A DNA stretch of 42,968 bases from Acidobacteriota bacterium. GTDB taxonomy: Bacteria > Acidobacteriota > UBA6911. Positions 1 to 7,402 of the stretch are shown in pieces. The first letter of the stretch is position 1. Each line of letters begins with the position of its first letter. The stretch spans positions 1-42,968 of the forward strand of contig JAFNAG010000003.1 of NCBI GenBank assembly GCA_017860135.1, given 5' to 3'. Under the pieces are notes generated by a model. It was not told the DNA's origin. It saw only the letters and a program-made list of their open reading frames with translations, and did no database searches. The translations under genes were made by a program, and so were the position numbers.

Positions 1-2
1 TG

Positions 3-776
3 ATCCTGGGCGCTTCCAGCGGCTTTGGCGCGGCAGCCGCCCTGGCGCTGGCACGCGCCGGCTTTCACATCGCCGGCGTCCACCTCGACCGCCGCAGCAC
101 GCTCGGCAACGCCGAACAGGTCAAGACCGGCATTGCCGCGCTGGGGCGCCGCGCGCTGTTTTTCAATGTGAATGCGGCGGATGCCGCCCGCCGTGCCGAA
201 GTCATCCTGGCTTGCCGCGAGGCGGCGGGCGCGGGTGCGGAGAGCGCGGGAATCGGCGTGTTCCTTCATTCGCTGGCGTTCGGAACCCTGAAGCCGTACA
301 TCGCGTCGGCTCCCGAAGCGGCGATCCGCCCCGCCGACATGAACATGACGCTCGACGTCATGGCGCACAGCCTGGTCTATTGGGTGCAGGAACTCTTCGC
401 CGCGGGGCTTCTCAAGGAAGGGGCGAAAATCTTCGCGATGACCAGCGCCGGCGCCCAGCGTGTCTGGGAGGGCTACGGAGCGGTTTCTGCCGCCAAAGCG
501 GCCCTGGAAGCGCATATCCGCCAGCTCGCCGTGGAACTTTCGTCCTGTGGCATCAGTGCAAACGCACTGAGGGCGGGAGTGACCGACACGCCTGCATCCC
601 GCAGGATTCCGGGAAGCGAGCGCATGTTTGCGCATGCCCGCGCGTCAAATCCGGGACAGCGCCTCACCGATCCCGGCGACGTGGCGGAAGTCTTGGCTGC
701 ATTGGCAGCCTGCCGCTCGAATTGGCTCACGGGAAATGTCATCGGAGTGGATGGGGGGGAAAACCTGGCAGGGTGA
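3..776 (+). CDS. SDR-family oxidoreductase, enoyl-ACP reductase-like (5' end missing)
   Basis: The reading frame is open from base 3, so the start lies outside the window. The first residues read ILGASSGFGAAAA, the Rossmann glycine motif (GxSSGxG) of short-chain dehydrogenases that binds NAD(P)H. The active-site region is GYGAVSAAKAALEA, where Tyr and Lys are separated by six residues (Y-x6-K). That spacing is typical of FabI/FabL enoyl-ACP reductases rather than the classical SDR Y-x3-K. The C-terminus (TGNVIGVDGGE) is the usual SDR/ENR ending. The likely role is NAD(P)H-dependent reduction in fatty-acid elongation, but a generic SDR cannot be excluded without the missing start. The next gene, rpmB, has its own promoter. 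Confidence 0.75.
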   Translation: MLGASSGFGAAAALALARAGFHIAGVHLDRRSTLGNAEQVKTGIAALGRRALFFNVNAADAARRAEVILACREAAGAGAESAGIGVFLHSLAFGTLKPYIASAPEAAIRPADMNMTLDVMAHSLVYWVQELFAAGLLKEGAKIFAMTSAGAQRVWEGYGAVSAAKAALEAHIRQLAVELSSCGISANALRAGVTDTPASRRIPGSERMFAHARASNPGQRLTDPGDVAEVLAALAACRSNWLTGNVIGVDGGENLAG

Positions 777-810
777 CCGGCGGATGATCGCAATGCGCAG
801 GGAATGCTCA

Positions 811-839
811 TTGACGCGATATAAAGCACCTGATAAGCT
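811..839 (+). promoter_or_regulatory. sigma70-like promoter of rpmB
   Basis: TTGACG at 811-816, a 17-bp spacer, then TAAGCT at 834-839. The predicted start is near 846, which gives a leader of about 20 nt containing the GGAGAAG ribosome-binding site at 855-861. The -10 box is imperfect. Confidence 0.5.
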
Positions 840-866
840 TTAGGGTTTTTGAGCGGAGAAGTTCTT

Positions 867-1055
867 ATGCCAATGCAGTGTTATGTTTGCGCCAAGACTC
901 CTATTTTCGGGCACACAATCTCCCACGCGCACAATGTTCGCTCCCGGAAGTTCTACCCGAATCTGCAGAGCATCCGGATCGTCGAAAACGGATCCGTCAA
1001 GAGGGTCCGGGTATGCACCCGTTGTCTGCGTTCCGGCAAGGTGCAAAAGGCCTGA
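867..1055 (+). CDS. rpmB: 50S ribosomal protein L28 (zinc-ribbon form)
   Basis: A 62-residue protein matching L28, a component of the large ribosomal subunit. It starts at ATG 867, preceded by GGAGAAG (855-861) with a 5-nt spacer. An in-frame TTG at 849 is less likely because it lies upstream of that site. The protein has two CxxC pairs (CYVC near the start, CTRC near residue 51), so it is the zinc-binding C+ type. The motif GHTISHAHN followed by RKFYPN is typical of L28. It is convergent with ridA and separated from it by a hairpin. Confidence 0.95.
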   Translation: MPMQCYVCAKTPIFGHTISHAHNVRSRKFYPNLQSIRIVENGSVKRVRVCTRCLRSGKVQKA

Positions 1056-1099
1056 CGCAGCTCCAAGAGGCGGCAGTTTTCCCGGCCACGGAGAAGAAT

Positions 1100-1124
1100 G
1101 TCCCGGAGTGGACGGTTCCGGGAC
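1100..1124. terminator. hairpin between convergent rpmB and ridA
   Basis: GTCCCGGA (1100-1107) and TCCGGGAC (1117-1124) form a perfect 8-bp stem with a 9-nt loop, in the 72-bp gap between convergent genes. No T-tract follows on either strand, so an intrinsic bidirectional terminator is only a possibility. Confidence 0.4.
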
Positions 1125-1127
1125 GGA

Positions 1128-1505
1128 TCAGGCCAGAGCTACAGCCTCTATTTCCACCAGTACATCCTTGGGCAGCCGGCCCACCTGAACGGTCGCGCGT
1201 GCGGGCTTTGCGCTTCCCAGAAACTCCCCGTACACCTTATTGAACGCGGCAAAATCTTCCAGGTCGGCGAGGAAGACGGTTGTCTTCACGATCTTCTCCA
1301 GCGCGCTGCCCGCCTGACTTAAAATGGCTTCCAGGTTTTGCATCACGCGGCGCGTCTGCTCGCCGATCGTGTCTCCGTGTACCTCTCCGGTCGCCGCATC
1401 CAGAGGGATCTGGCCGGATACGAACACGAATCCGTTCGCGCGGATCGCCTGCGAGTAGGGCCCGATGGGCCGGGGTGCGTCTTGTGTCCCGATGATTTCG
1501 TACAT
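1128..1505 (-). CDS. ridA: RidA family reactive imine/enamine deaminase
   Basis: A 125-residue protein of the RidA (YjgF/YER057c/UK114) family. Family members hydrolyse reactive 2-aminoacrylate-type enamines made by PLP enzymes, releasing ammonia and a 2-keto acid, and act as cytoplasmic trimers. Visible motifs are GPYSQA (15-20), FVSGQIP (28-34), the substrate-carboxylate arginine in PARATVQV (Arg103) and EIEAVA with Glu120. Both key residues of the active RidA class are present, so it is probably catalytic. It lies 72 bp downstream of rel on the same strand and may be co-transcribed. Confidence 0.92.
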   Translation of the reverse strand: MYEIIGTQDAPRPIGPYSQAIRANGFVFVSGQIPLDAATGEVHGDTIGEQTRRVMQNLEAILSQAGSALEKIVKTTVFLADLEDFAAFNKVYGEFLGSAKPARATVQVGRLPKDVLVEIEAVALA

Positions 1506-1577
1506 GAACTCTCCCGTGATGTTGTTTCGATGCGAGGGTCGCGTTTCTGCATCTGCGCACGCGTCCCCGATGCAGTT

Positions 1578-3737
1578 TCAAGGAATGCGGGATACTCGCG
1601 CGACCTCCTCGATGCCGCGAATGCCCTTGATGACCTTGATGATCTTCTCCAGATGGTGCACATCGTGGATCTCGACCGTGAGGTCCACCCTGCCTTTGCC
1701 TCCTTCGGTGGTCGTCGAGCGCGACTCCCGGATATTGGTCTTGAGATTGGAAATCGCCGAAGTGATTTCCGCCAGGATGCCCTGGCGGTCTTCGATGCTC
1801 ATGGACAGGCGGACGGTATAGACTTCCTCTCCCGTCACATCGACCCACTCTACATCGGTCATGCGGTCGGAGCCAAGGAAGCTGGCGAGATTGGGGCAGT
1901 TCGTTGTGTGCACTGAGATGCCCTTGCCGCGCGTGATGTAGCCGACGATTTCGTCGCCGCGGATCGGATTGCAGCATTTGCCCCGGTAAACGAGCAGCCC
2001 ATCCTGCCCCTTGACGGTGATGGGGGTCTCACCCCGGCCCAGGACTCTCTTCACCACAGCGGCGATCGACGATTTCTTCGCACCGGTTTCCAACGGCGGG
2101 GCCAGGTCGGGGAACAGCGACGAGAAGATCTGCCGGGGAGCGATCTTACCGAATCCCACGGCCGGGTACAGATCTTCGATTCGTTGAATTCCATGACCCT
2201 GCAGGACGCCGTCCAGTTCTGGCATGGCGAGCACCTTTTTCCAGCTGGTTTTGAACCTTCGCGCCTGCTTTTCGATCAGCTTGCGGCCGAGCTCGGCGGC
2301 GTCTTCGCGCTCCTTCTGATTGACCCAGTGTTTGATACGGCTTTGGGCGCGCGAGGTTTTGACGAATGACAGCCAGTCCCGGTTCGGACCGGCGTCCTTG
2401 GATGTCAGGATCTCCACGATCTCGCCGTTCTTGAGCTTGCTGCGCAGCGGGACGATGCGGTTGTTGACCTTGGCTCCGGTGCAACGATGGCCTACTTCGG
2501 TATGGATCGCATAGGCGAAATCCACCGGTGTGGCCCCGCGGGGCAGGGTGATCACTTCTCCCATCGGGGTGAAGCAGTAGACCTCGTCCGGGTACAGGTC
2601 CACCTTCAGGCTGCTGATGAACTCGCGCGGGTCGCTGATTTCGCTCTGGGAATCAATCAGCTGGCGCAACCAGCGGATCTGATCCTCTCCCTCCACCGCA
2701 CCCAGCTTCCCTTCCTTGTACTTCCAGTGAGCTGCGATCCCGAACTCGGCGATGCGGTGCATTTCCTGCGTGCGGATCTGGATTTCGAACGGATGGCCGT
2801 TCTTGCCGATGACGGAAGTGTGCAGCGACTGGTATAGGTTCGGCCGCGGTATTGCGATGTAGTCCTTAATGCGGCCGGGCACGGGTTTCCAGAGGTTGTG
2901 CAGGATTCCGAGGATGGTGTAGCAGTTCTTGACCGTATCCGTGATCACGCGGATGGCGATGAAGTCGAAAACCTCGTCGATGCTGATCTTCTGCCGGCGC
3001 ATCTTGTTGTAGACGCCATAGATCCGCTTGATGCGGCTCTCTAGGCGCGCCGGGATGCCGTATCCGGCCAGTTCGGTGGAGATGGTCTTCTTGGTTTCCT
3101 CAATAAAATCCTGGCTCACGCTGCGCCGGGCCTCGATGAGCGAGACGGTATTCTGGTAGGCGGCCGGGTCCAGGAAGCTGAATGCAAGGTCTTCGAGTTC
3201 ACCGCGGATGCGTGCCATGCCCAGGCGATGGGCCAGCGGGGCATAAATCTCGAGGGTTTCCCGCGAGATCCGCTCCCGCCGGTCGGCGGGCAGATACTGG
3301 AGCGTGCGCATGTTGTGGAGCCTGTCGGCAAGCTTCACGAACAGGACCCGGATGTCCCCCACCATGGCGAGCAGCATCTTGCGGAAATTCTCGGCCTGCT
3401 TTTCGTGGCGGGAACTGAACTGGACCTGCGAGATCTTTGTGACGCCGTCGACGATCTGATAGACTTCCTCCCCGAACTGTTTCCGGAGTTCGTCGGCGGA
3501 CATGAGCGTATCTTCCAGGACGTCGTGCAGCAGGCCCGCCGTCACCGTTACGGCGTCAAGCTTGAGTTCGGCCAGAATGTCGGCGACCTCCATAGGGTGC
3601 GTCAGGTAGGGCTCTCCGTTCATCCGCAACTGTCCCTTGTGGAACTTAGCGGAGGCCACATAGCCGCGCTGAATCACTTCGAGCGCTTCCGGGTGATAGC
3701 GCAGCACCTTTTCTGCAAGGTCCTCGAAACGGATCAT
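1578..3737 (-). CDS. rel: bifunctional (p)ppGpp synthetase/hydrolase (Rel/SpoT)
   Basis: A 719-residue long RSH enzyme that makes and degrades the alarmone (p)ppGpp during the stringent response. An N-terminal HD hydrolase domain is visible: His47 in THPMEV, then LLHDVLEDT with His71-Asp72, so hydrolysis is probably intact. The synthetase domain (about residues 235-345) contains GRIKDYIAIPRPN, YQSLHTSV and FEIQIRT. A TGS domain starts near YCFTPMGEVITLPRGATPVDFAYAI (stretches at about 390-415). An ACT domain ends the protein (VRLSMSIEDRQGILAEI onward). Length and domain order fit a bifunctional Rel. A TATAAT box lies just upstream; no good Shine-Dalgarno is seen. Confidence 0.96.
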   Translation of the reverse strand: MIRFEDLAEKVLRYHPEALEVIQRGYVASAKFHKGQLRMNGEPYLTHPMEVADILAELKLDAVTVTAGLLHDVLEDTLMSADELRKQFGEEVYQIVDGVTKISQVQFSSRHEKQAENFRKMLLAMVGDIRVLFVKLADRLHNMRTLQYLPADRRERISRETLEIYAPLAHRLGMARIRGELEDLAFSFLDPAAYQNTVSLIEARRSVSQDFIEETKKTISTELAGYGIPARLESRIKRIYGVYNKMRRQKISIDEVFDFIAIRVITDTVKNCYTILGILHNLWKPVPGRIKDYIAIPRPNLYQSLHTSVIGKNGHPFEIQIRTQEMHRIAEFGIAAHWKYKEGKLGAVEGEDQIRWLRQLIDSQSEISDPREFISSLKVDLYPDEVYCFTPMGEVITLPRGATPVDFAYAIHTEVGHRCTGAKVNNRIVPLRSKLKNGEIVEILTSKDAGPNRDWLSFVKTSRAQSRIKHWVNQKEREDAAELGRKLIEKQARRFKTSWKKVLAMPELDGVLQGHGIQRIEDLYPAVGFGKIAPRQIFSSLFPDLAPPLETGAKKSSIAAVVKRVLGRGETPITVKGQDGLLVYRGKCCNPIRGDEIVGYITRGKGISVHTTNCPNLASFLGSDRMTDVEWVDVTGEEVYTVRLSMSIEDRQGILAEITSAISNLKTNIRESRSTTTEGGKGRVDLTVEIHDVHHLEKIIKVIKGIRGIEEVARVSRIP

Positions 3738-3762
3738 AAGCGTAGCGAAAGCTCAACGCTGC

Positions 3763-3768
3763 ATTATA
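3763..3768 (-). promoter_or_regulatory. -10 box upstream of rel
   Basis: On the minus strand the sequence reads TATAAT, a perfect -10 hexamer, 25 nt before the rel start codon. No good -35 is seen at 17 bp. The predicted leader is about 18-20 nt. Confidence 0.5.
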
Positions 3769-3885
3769 GAGGAAATTCCCGGGGGATAAAACGGGGCACG
3801 TCCGGCCGGAGAGGCATTCCGGCGGCGTACCCCGTGATAGGAAGGGTGACCCGCAGGCCCGGAGGAAGACGGGGGAGAGCGCCGG

Positions 3886-4668
3886 CTACTTGCCCGTAGC
3901 CAGCTTTTTGGGCTTCTTCGCATCCTCCTGCTGCTGCTGCAGGCGCATCATCAGAGCCTTCTGAGCCACCAGGTCGGCCTGGCGGATCAGCTCGGCCCTG
4001 ACCTTGGCGTCGTTCTCGAATTTTGCCTTCTCTCTCCAGAGCAGGTTCTGGTACTCCATGGCGTCGAAATAGTCGGGCTTGATTTTCAAGGCCTTTTCGA
4101 TGGCGTCCAGACCCTCGTCGATATCCTTCAGAGTCTTGGTCTTGTCGTCCGCGGTCAGAAACTCGACATTTTCGCCCTGCAGTCCGGTCTTCTGACTCGA
4201 CTGATCGAAATCAATCACGGCGATGCGGTAGAACGCTTCCGCGTTGTTCGGATCCACGGAGAAGATCTTCTGGCACCACTCCTTCGATTTATCGTATTCC
4301 TGGAGCTGGTAATAGAGACTGGCGATGCTGAGCATGGAGTTGATGCTGTTGGGGTCGCTCTCAGCGATGCTTTGGAATGTAGCGATGGCTTTGTCTGCCA
4401 TCTCCCTGCTTTTCGGGTCCGGCGAGCCGGGCACGAATTGGGACGTATACGTCGTTGCGAGGTACATCCGCGCGACCTGGAAATCGGGATCGAGCCGGAT
4501 GGATTCCTCGAACAGCGTGGCTGCCTCCTCATACCTCTGCTCGACGAATGCCTTGACGCCTTGGTTGAGCGCATCACGGGCGCGCAGCTTGGTAATGAAA
4601 CCGCAGCCCGACAGCGGTATGGCCGCCAGCAAGCTAAGCACGACGAGCCATCTTGTATTGAGCCTCAT
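3886..4668 (-). CDS. TPR-repeat lipoprotein
   Basis: A 260-residue predicted lipoprotein. The ATG at 4668 is chosen because GGAGG precedes it by 5 nt; the frame stays open slightly further upstream. The signal peptide MRLNTRWLVVLSLLAAIPLS ends in a lipobox with Cys22 (LSGC), so the protein is probably anchored in a membrane and exposed to the periplasm. TPR-like helical pairs follow: a block around AFVEQRYEEAATLFEESI, one around LYYQLQEYDKSKEWCQKI, and one around IEKALKIKPDYFDAMEY. The tail is Gln/Lys-rich. It is the last gene of the tonB-exbB-exbD-exbD unit, which suggests a periplasmic scaffold for that motor. The exact partner is unknown. Confidence 0.8.
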   Translation of the reverse strand: MRLNTRWLVVLSLLAAIPLSGCGFITKLRARDALNQGVKAFVEQRYEEAATLFEESIRLDPDFQVARMYLATTYTSQFVPGSPDPKSREMADKAIATFQSIAESDPNSINSMLSIASLYYQLQEYDKSKEWCQKIFSVDPNNAEAFYRIAVIDFDQSSQKTGLQGENVEFLTADDKTKTLKDIDEGLDAIEKALKIKPDYFDAMEYQNLLWREKAKFENDAKVRAELIRQADLVAQKALMMRLQQQQEDAKKPKKLATGK

Positions 4669-4711
4669 TCTGGCCTCCAAACGTATCAATGATTGCGCGC
4701 AAACGGCTTCG

Positions 4712-5122
4712 CTAACGGATTTCCGTCAGCAGCCCCACGTCCTGCACGCCAGCACCTTTGGCGATGTCGATGATTTTCACCACGTCGCCGTACGGGAGCT
4801 TGGCGCTCGCGCTGATGAACATGTTTTTGTTCGCCCGGGCACTGTAGATTTCCAGGAGTTTGGCTCCCAAATCTCCGATCCCCACTGGTTCCTGATTGAT
4901 CGCAAGTTGCGCGGTTTCCGACATCGAGACCACGATCACATCCGCGGACGGAGGAGCGGTCAGATCCTCGGGTGCGGGCTGGGGAACCTTGACCTCGAGA
5001 TCCATCTGCCGGACCGGGGTGATAACCATGAAGATAATAAGGAGCACCAGCAGAATATCGATATAAGGAGTGATATTGATATCTGATTTTGGCCCCGTAC
5101 TAGTCCCAACCGCCATTGACAT
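4712..5122 (-). CDS. exbD: ExbD/TolR-type biopolymer transport protein (second copy)
   Basis: A 136-residue ExbD/TolR family protein. It has a short cytoplasmic N-terminus with SDINITPYIDILLVLLIIFM, which includes the family's conserved Asp in the single membrane helix (about 17-38). A periplasmic domain of about 95 residues ends PYGDVVKIIDIAKGAGV. With ExbB it forms the proton-driven stator that energises TonB. It follows another exbD after a 232-bp gap and precedes the TPR lipoprotein by 43 bp. Two ExbD paralogues with one ExbB suggest a heteromeric or dual-function motor. AGGAAGAG lies about 10 nt before the start. Confidence 0.92.
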   Translation of the reverse strand: MSMAVGTSTGPKSDINITPYIDILLVLLIIFMVITPVRQMDLEVKVPQPAPEDLTAPPSADVIVVSMSETAQLAINQEPVGIGDLGAKLLEIYSARANKNMFISASAKLPYGDVVKIIDIAKGAGVQDVGLLTEIR

Positions 5123-5354
5123 GGAGGTACTCTTCCTTTCTGTCCACCGTTACACAAACGGCAAATAGCGAAATTCCCGATTAGGGTCCGGTCTGCGCCC
5201 GCCGGGCCACGATCGCAATCCTGCCAGGCGATCCGCCCCGTTTTCCACCGTCCGCACCGTCGGGAGTAAACGCCGCGGCAGGCGGCATACGAGCCTGTCT
5301 GCCGCACTCCCACAGGAGAAACGCACAGATCCCGGGAGTCCGGACGGAGGCAGC
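5123..5354. other. gap between the two exbD genes
   Basis: 232 bp without a supported gene. No convincing promoter, terminator hairpin or repeat was seen. It is long compared with the other gaps in this operon. Confidence 0.5.
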
Positions 5355-5771
5355 CTACTTCTCTTTCTCCGTCATCAGGCCGATCCGCTCCACACCGGTC
5401 TTACGGCACTCGTTGACGACCTCCACAACGCGACCGTAAAGCACAGCCTGGTCCGCCTTCAGAAACATGGTCTTGTTGATCTCGCCGCCGCCAAACCTCT
5501 TCGTGAGAGCCTCGTACAAAGCCGATTCCGTAGTCTGGTTTTTTCCCAGGAAGATGCGCCCGTTGCGGTCCAGGGCTACCACGACGGCGTCCTGGGAGTC
5601 CGCTTCCGGCGCTTCGAGCGGATTCTTGGCTTTCGGCAGATTCACCGTGATACCGGTTTGCAGCAGCGGCGTGGTGATCATGAAAATGATCAGCAGCACC
5701 AGCATGATATCTGCCATCGGAGTGACGTTGATATCGCTGGTGACCTTACCGGCTGAGATGTGTTTAGCCAC
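5355..5771 (-). CDS. exbD: ExbD/TolR-type biopolymer transport protein (first copy)
   Basis: A 138-residue ExbD/TolR protein. SDINVTPMADIMLVLLIIFM carries the proton-relay Asp in the single membrane helix (about 18-40). The periplasmic part ends YGRVVEVVNECRKTGVERIG, the usual ExbD C-terminal pattern. Its GTG start overlaps the 3' end of exbB by 8 bp, so translation of the two is probably coupled and they form the core stator. It differs clearly from the second ExbD copy. Confidence 0.93.
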   Translation of the reverse strand: MAKHISAGKVTSDINVTPMADIMLVLLIIFMITTPLLQTGITVNLPKAKNPLEAPEADSQDAVVVALDRNGRIFLGKNQTTESALYEALTKRFGGGEINKTMFLKADQAVLYGRVVEVVNECRKTGVERIGLMTEKEK

Positions 5772-6444
5772 CGATCTGCCCCCGTTTCTTCAGGAAGTAA
5801 TCGATCAATTCCGAGGAGGAATTGTCCATTTCAATCGTGAAGGTTTCGATCTTGTTCGTGAATGCATTGTATGCCATCACCGCGGGAACGGCGACGAACA
5901 GACCGAAAGCGGTGGTCACGAGCGCTTCGGCGATACCTCCGGCGACTGCGGCGATGCCGGCCGTCTCCTCGGTCTTCATGCCCTGGAAGGCGTTGATGAT
6001 TCCGATCGTGGTTCCGAAGAGCCCGACGAACGGCGCCGTGGACCCGATGGTCGCCAATCCTCCCAGACCCCGCTTCAGGTCCGAAACGCCGATCGCAGTG
6101 GCACGATCCAGTGCCCGCTTGGCGGCTTCGATGCTCTCGCCCGGAATGTCCTTGCTCTTGCTGTGAGCCTGCAGCTCATGGAGTCCGGAGATCAGGACCT
6201 TCGCGAGGTGGCTTTTGTTGTTCTGTTCGCCGAGGGCGATTGCTTCTTCGATCTTGCCTTCTTTCAGGCATTCTGCCACAGCCGGCGTGAACACCCGTGA
6301 CTGCTTGCGAGCCTGGCGATAGGTGATCCACCGTTCGATCATGACGCTGATAGAATAGGCCGACATGATGCCGAGGATGACAACCACTCCTCTGGCGATG
6401 CCACCCATCGAATTCCACAGTTCCATTATATTGATTGTTCCCAT
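5764..6444 (-). CDS. exbB: ExbB/TolQ/MotA-type proton channel subunit
   Basis: A 226-residue inner-membrane protein of the MotA/TolQ/ExbB family, which forms the pentameric proton-conducting stator for TonB. Three membrane segments are visible: about 15-33 (GVVVILGIMSAYSISVMI), about 128-150 and about 170-195 (TTAFGLFVAVPAVMAYNAF). The family signature GLGGLATIGSTAPFVGLFGT lies around the second helix. It sits between tonB (24-bp gap) and exbD (8-bp overlap), as expected for one transcription unit. Confidence 0.95.
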   Translation of the reverse strand: MGTINIMELWNSMGGIARGVVVILGIMSAYSISVMIERWITYRQARKQSRVFTPAVAECLKEGKIEEAIALGEQNNKSHLAKVLISGLHELQAHSKSKDIPGESIEAAKRALDRATAIGVSDLKRGLGGLATIGSTAPFVGLFGTTIGIINAFQGMKTEETAGIAAVAGGIAEALVTTAFGLFVAVPAVMAYNAFTNKIETFTIEMDNSSSELIDYFLKKRGQIGG

Positions 6445-6468
6445 CGATTTCTCGAACCTCCAACTGGT

Positions 6469-7230
6469 TTATTTGCCTAGATTGAATATGACCGTCACAG
6501 TAGCGATAACCGGGACGGGTTCCCCGTTGAGAAGCGTCGGAGAGTATTTCCATTGTTTCACAGCGTCGATAGCCGCCTGATCTAACAGCGGATGCCCTCT
6601 GATGACGCGGACGTTGGCCACGTTGCCTTCTTCGTCGACGTTGACTTCGAGCATGACGATACCGGACACGCGCGCACGCTTGGCAAGTTCCGGGTAGACC
6701 GGCTCGACTTTGCGGATCAGCCTGGATTCCTGCACATTCCCGCCCACGCGCAGCGGTTCGACTTTTTTGGGACGGGGAGGCGGGGGAGGAGGCGGAGGCG
6801 GCGCAACGCCACCCAGGACTCCGCCGACCACGCCACCGGGAACACCGCCGACCACGCCTCCGACCACGCCTCCCGGGATCCCGCCGACGACTCCGCTGAC
6901 TCCCACAACCGGGGGCTCGTCAACGGGCGGTGGAATCTCCTTGGGAATTTCCGTCGGCGCCACGAACTTGGTTGGATCCACCGTGACCCGCTGAATCGGA
7001 GCGACTTTCGTCGGGCTCGGTGGTGGCGGCGGCGGCGGCGGCGGGGGGGGGGGGGGAGGTGGTGCGATCAAAAACGTCAGGAGCTCGCTCTCGGGAAGCA
7101 CGTTGAAGAACACCAGCGGCAGGATCACGATGAAAACGATCGCCACAACGTGCACCACAATCGAAATGAGGAGCGTCACCAGCCGTTTTACAAGATCTGA
7201 TCTGCTCGTCTGTTCTAAAGTTTCAAACAT
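6469..7230 (-). CDS. tonB: TonB energy transducer with Pro-rich and Gly-Val-rich linkers
   Basis: A 253-residue TonB family protein. It has one N-terminal membrane helix (about 18-43, LLISIVVHVVAIVFIVILPL), a run of about 16 prolines, a linker with IPKEIPPPVDEPP, a Gly-Gly-Val/Pro repeat block, a second proline run and the TonB C-terminal domain. That domain has EPVYPELAKRARVSGIVMLE and ends AVKQWKYSPTLLNGEPV. It couples the proton motive force from ExbB/ExbD to outer-membrane receptors, none of which is in this window. GGGAG precedes the ATG by 5 nt. The proline run is encoded partly by 14 consecutive G on the plus strand, a slippage-prone tract. Confidence 0.93.
   Translation of the reverse strand: MFETLEQTSRSDLVKRLVTLLISIVVHVVAIVFIVILPLVFFNVLPESELLTFLIAPPPPPPPPPPPPPPPSPTKVAPIQRVTVDPTKFVAPTEIPKEIPPPVDEPPVVGVSGVVGGIPGGVVGGVVGGVPGGVVGGVLGGVAPPPPPPPPPRPKKVEPLRVGGNVQESRLIRKVEPVYPELAKRARVSGIVMLEVNVDEEGNVANVRVIRGHPLLDQAAIDAVKQWKYSPTLLNGEPVPVIATVTVIFNLGK
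6806..6899 (-). repeat. degenerate repeats encoding the Gly-Val-rich TonB linker
   Basis: Imperfect short repeats of the type GG(V/I)(V/P/L)GG encode the segment GVVGGIPGGVVGGVVGG and its continuation in TonB. It is a flexible periplasmic spacer and evolves by repeat-number change in many TonB proteins. Confidence 0.7.
7043..7056. repeat. 14-nt G homopolymer inside tonB
   Basis: Fourteen consecutive G on the plus strand, equal to 14 C in the tonB coding strand, follow six GGC triplets. The tract encodes prolines. A change of one base would shift the frame. Confidence 0.9.
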
Positions 7231-7299
7231 TGTTTCTCCCGTATACTGCCCTCGGGTCTGAGATTAGGAGTCTACGCGCGGTGCCGAATTGAGAGCGCG

Positions 7300-7329
7300 A
7301 TCTTAATATCGGCCCGCAAAACCTGTCAA
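7300..7329 (-). promoter_or_regulatory. sigma70-like promoter of the tonB-exbB-exbD operon
   Basis: On the minus strand: TTGACA (plus 7324-7329, perfect), an 18-bp spacer, then TAAGAT (plus 7300-7305). The start is expected near 7293, which gives a leader of about 60 nt before tonB. Confidence 0.65.
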
Positions 7330-7402
7330 GCAGATTCCGTGCCTCTCAGACCTTTTGGGCGCTCCTTGCAAATAGCTCCAATCCATTGGCGCACGATTCC
7401 TG

